A stretch of DNA of 64,000 bases from Tubiluchus corallicola (lineage: Eukaryota > Priapulida > Priapulimorpha > Priapulimorphida > Tubiluchidae). The translations under genes and the position numbers were made by a program. Of the stretch, positions 60,601-64,000 are shown piece by piece. The DNA is taken from NCBI GenBank assembly GCA_030141605.1, contig JAQGDQ010000004.1:2143001-2207000 (forward strand), given 5' to 3'. Below the pieces are notes generated by a model. It worked only from the letters and a program-made list of their open reading frames with translations, was not told the DNA's origin and did not search any database. Position 1 is the stretch's first letter. Each line of letters begins with the position of its first letter.

Positions 60601-62735
60601 AGTAATACCATCGCAAGTTAGTGAATTCTTTTTCTCAGCATTTATACTAACAATGTCATACCAAACTTCTAGTGTGTTGTTAAAGGACTTTTACAAGTAT
60701 ATTGCTCAAGACTTCTTCCAAGATGCTTCTTAACACAATAGTAGAAATCAAAAACGCCTGCTTCTGCTCTGACTTTGATTCACGTCGCTTTATTGTCTTG
60801 TTCGTTACCGGTATTGGCATGGAAAGGGTTTTTTTTTGTTCTAGTCTCTAGTAACTCAAGTTTGGCGACTGTGCCTACACGACTACTAATCGATAAGTAC
60901 TACTGTACCACAGTATAAAAATTAAATGTCAATAACATTATAAAATTAAAATATTTTCCAGATAGTTTTATTTCACCAATTAGCTAATTTTTCAGCATTA
61001 TTAGCCAGTAATGAAAAGTTTGTAATTTTAACGTAATTCAGAAATTTTTGCAGATTATTAGCTTATGTATTAAGAATAATTAGTTCCAGGGCTTTAACAG
61101 AACTGAAACACATACGAGAGTTCACTGAACCAGTGGACTCAGTTATAGTCCCTCGACAACAAGATAGGCAGACAAAACTCAATCCCTGTTAAAAGATCGG
61201 ATGATACCAATATTAGTAGTGGCCTACACGCAAGAACTTTCAGAAAAGTCTTGCACTACAAAATATTTTGCGAAGTAAAAGAAATCCGTCAAATTTAAAA
61301 TATAACTTTAGTTTTTGCTGCAGAAATCCTTAACGATTTAACAAGATCATAAAAATATTAAGATTACAACATTTCTTTATAACCGTTTATCAAGACTGAT
61401 TAGTATAGTGTTATTAGTTAATATAATATAAATGAACAAATTTTGACAAACTTGCTTTTAGTCTCATACAGTAACTTTTTTTGCTTTATCATTAATAATA
61501 GTGAAATAAGGAGACAACCCAAGAGCTGATACACACATTACAACAAACAGCAGTAAAAGCACAGGAGCAGTTTTCATATCAAAGAAAAACATGCAAAATA
61601 TCCAAAAGTTTCTCAACTATAAATAATTCAGTGACTGATAAAATATCTTTGCCCAGCAGCCACAACATACAGTAACTAAAGATATAAATTATGCATTTTA
61701 CGACTTACTCAATTATCATACCTTCACATATACCATTAATAATTGCATCATAAATGTAATTGTATCATAAATACAAAATACAACACTATATAACTTTAAA
61801 TGTGGGGCCAGCTCACGTATTTAAAATATTTGTATTAAAGTCACAGTAGTTTTGTACAAAATCCACTTAAGTAATGATAATTTATATTTACAGAGGAAAG
61901 AACAACTTTACTTATAGCAAATGGTGTTAAAATGTATCACAATTGCTGGATTAACTTTACTATATGACTGAGAAACCATTAACGTAAGAATTAGCCATTA
62001 GTCATGAACAAAATATGCTCCAGGTCATGTAATATAACGAATGTAAAACCCCTACTGATGTGACAGCAATCACATGCAATTTTGTTATTTTTTTACCAAT
62101 ACACCAAGCAGAAAAATCTGCATCATCAAGACCTTTATAACCACAGTTACCTGATTAGTTTAATACAACTACATCAAACCTACCACAAATATTTCTAAAA
62201 TGAAAGAATAATTTTATGTATCTCATAACAACAACATTTAATTACACATGTAACTATGAGCAACCAATGAACTTTAATATGAAGTTCTATAACATGCCTA
62301 AAATAGCAATAGGCACATATCGCACATCTTCATGATAGATGCATATTAAATACACATCTTATAATTCTTATTGCAATAAATTCGAGTTATATGTCAAACA
62401 CTGATATAAAATTTGCATGTACGTACAATATATGCATATTGTAAGCAGCACACAATTCAATATTCTTTCATCAGTATTAGACAGGCAGACGAATCTAAAA
62501 ATTGAACGTTCGAAGTGGCATTATAAACATTCGATTCCATTTTTGACTGTCTGTAAGATATGAAAAATTGTAAAAAAAATTTGCACAGTTTTTTTGCCTT
62601 GAAAACCTTTAATTTAATTCAATGCAATTGCTGATTAGGAAAACAAAATCTTTCAGTTGACTGTCGGCCTTAATAAATGTGCTGCTGTCACGTTAAATAT
62701 CTTGTCCGTTTGTCCCATTTTCTTGCTCAAAAATC
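60601..62735. other. intergenic, no gene seen
   Basis: AT-rich sequence with no recognised exon. It should include the 3' UTR of the PHAF1-like gene at its right end. Confidence 0.45.
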
Positions 62736-62740
62736 AAAAT

Positions 62741-64000
<1,260 letters not shown>

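Overview
The window is eukaryotic, almost certainly from an invertebrate animal with an AT-rich genome. Genes are split by many GT-AG introns, often short. There is no bacterial operon structure, and transposon debris is plentiful. The protein set (COP9 subunit 1, alpha-tubulin with K40 and a C-terminal EEY, a TREX-type exonuclease, ACMSD, a GTPBP10 Obg GTPase, a PHAF1/C16orf70 protein) is a metazoan housekeeping set. The mix of hAT-type MITEs, several non-LTR retrotransposon lineages and a tRNA-derived SINE resembles marine invertebrates such as sponges or cnidarians. I cannot name the species or phylum from the sequence.

Layout. 1.0-9.5 kb (-): CSN1/GPS1, 12 coding exons, 478 aa, complete. 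9.5-18.4 kb: no host gene; a decayed non-LTR element (10.8-12.8 kb), a long imperfect hairpin (12.9-13.1 kb), and two inverted arrays of a 16-17 bp repeat about 2.4 kb apart. 18.5-23.0 kb (+): alpha-tubulin, 4 coding exons, 452 aa. 24.8-29.2 kb (-): TREX-like 3'-5' DNA exonuclease, 3 coding exons, 387 aa, with a probable GC-AG intron. 29.4-35.1 kb: transposon graveyard with three RT C-terminal fragments and three DNA elements delimited by inverted repeats and target-site duplications (TSDs). 36.8-46.4 kb (+): GTPBP10, 9 coding exons, 388 aa. 47.9-48.4 kb: an intact 507-bp hAT MITE; a truncated relative lies in GTPBP10 intron 7. 49.1-55.5 kb (-): ACMSD, 10 coding exons, 346 aa. 56.0-60.4 kb (+): two non-LTR elements in tandem, the second with an uninterrupted 546-codon RT ORF. 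62.7-64.0 kb (-): the last two exons of a PHAF1-like gene that continues past the window edge.

The host genes do not form a pathway. They act in proteasome/cullin control, the cytoskeleton, DNA clearance, mitochondrial ribosome assembly, tryptophan-NAD metabolism and autophagy respectively. Exon boundaries were placed by hand from splice signals, reading phase and remembered family conservation; every reconstructed coding sequence keeps its frame from start to stop. The most unusual items are a 710-bp element with 36-bp perfect terminal repeats, a 5-bp TSD and two internal hairpins sharing a motif; an internally deleted hAT-like transposon with a 5-bp TSD; the inverted minisatellite pair; the GC-AG intron in TREX; and an unidentified minus-strand exon inside GTPBP10.
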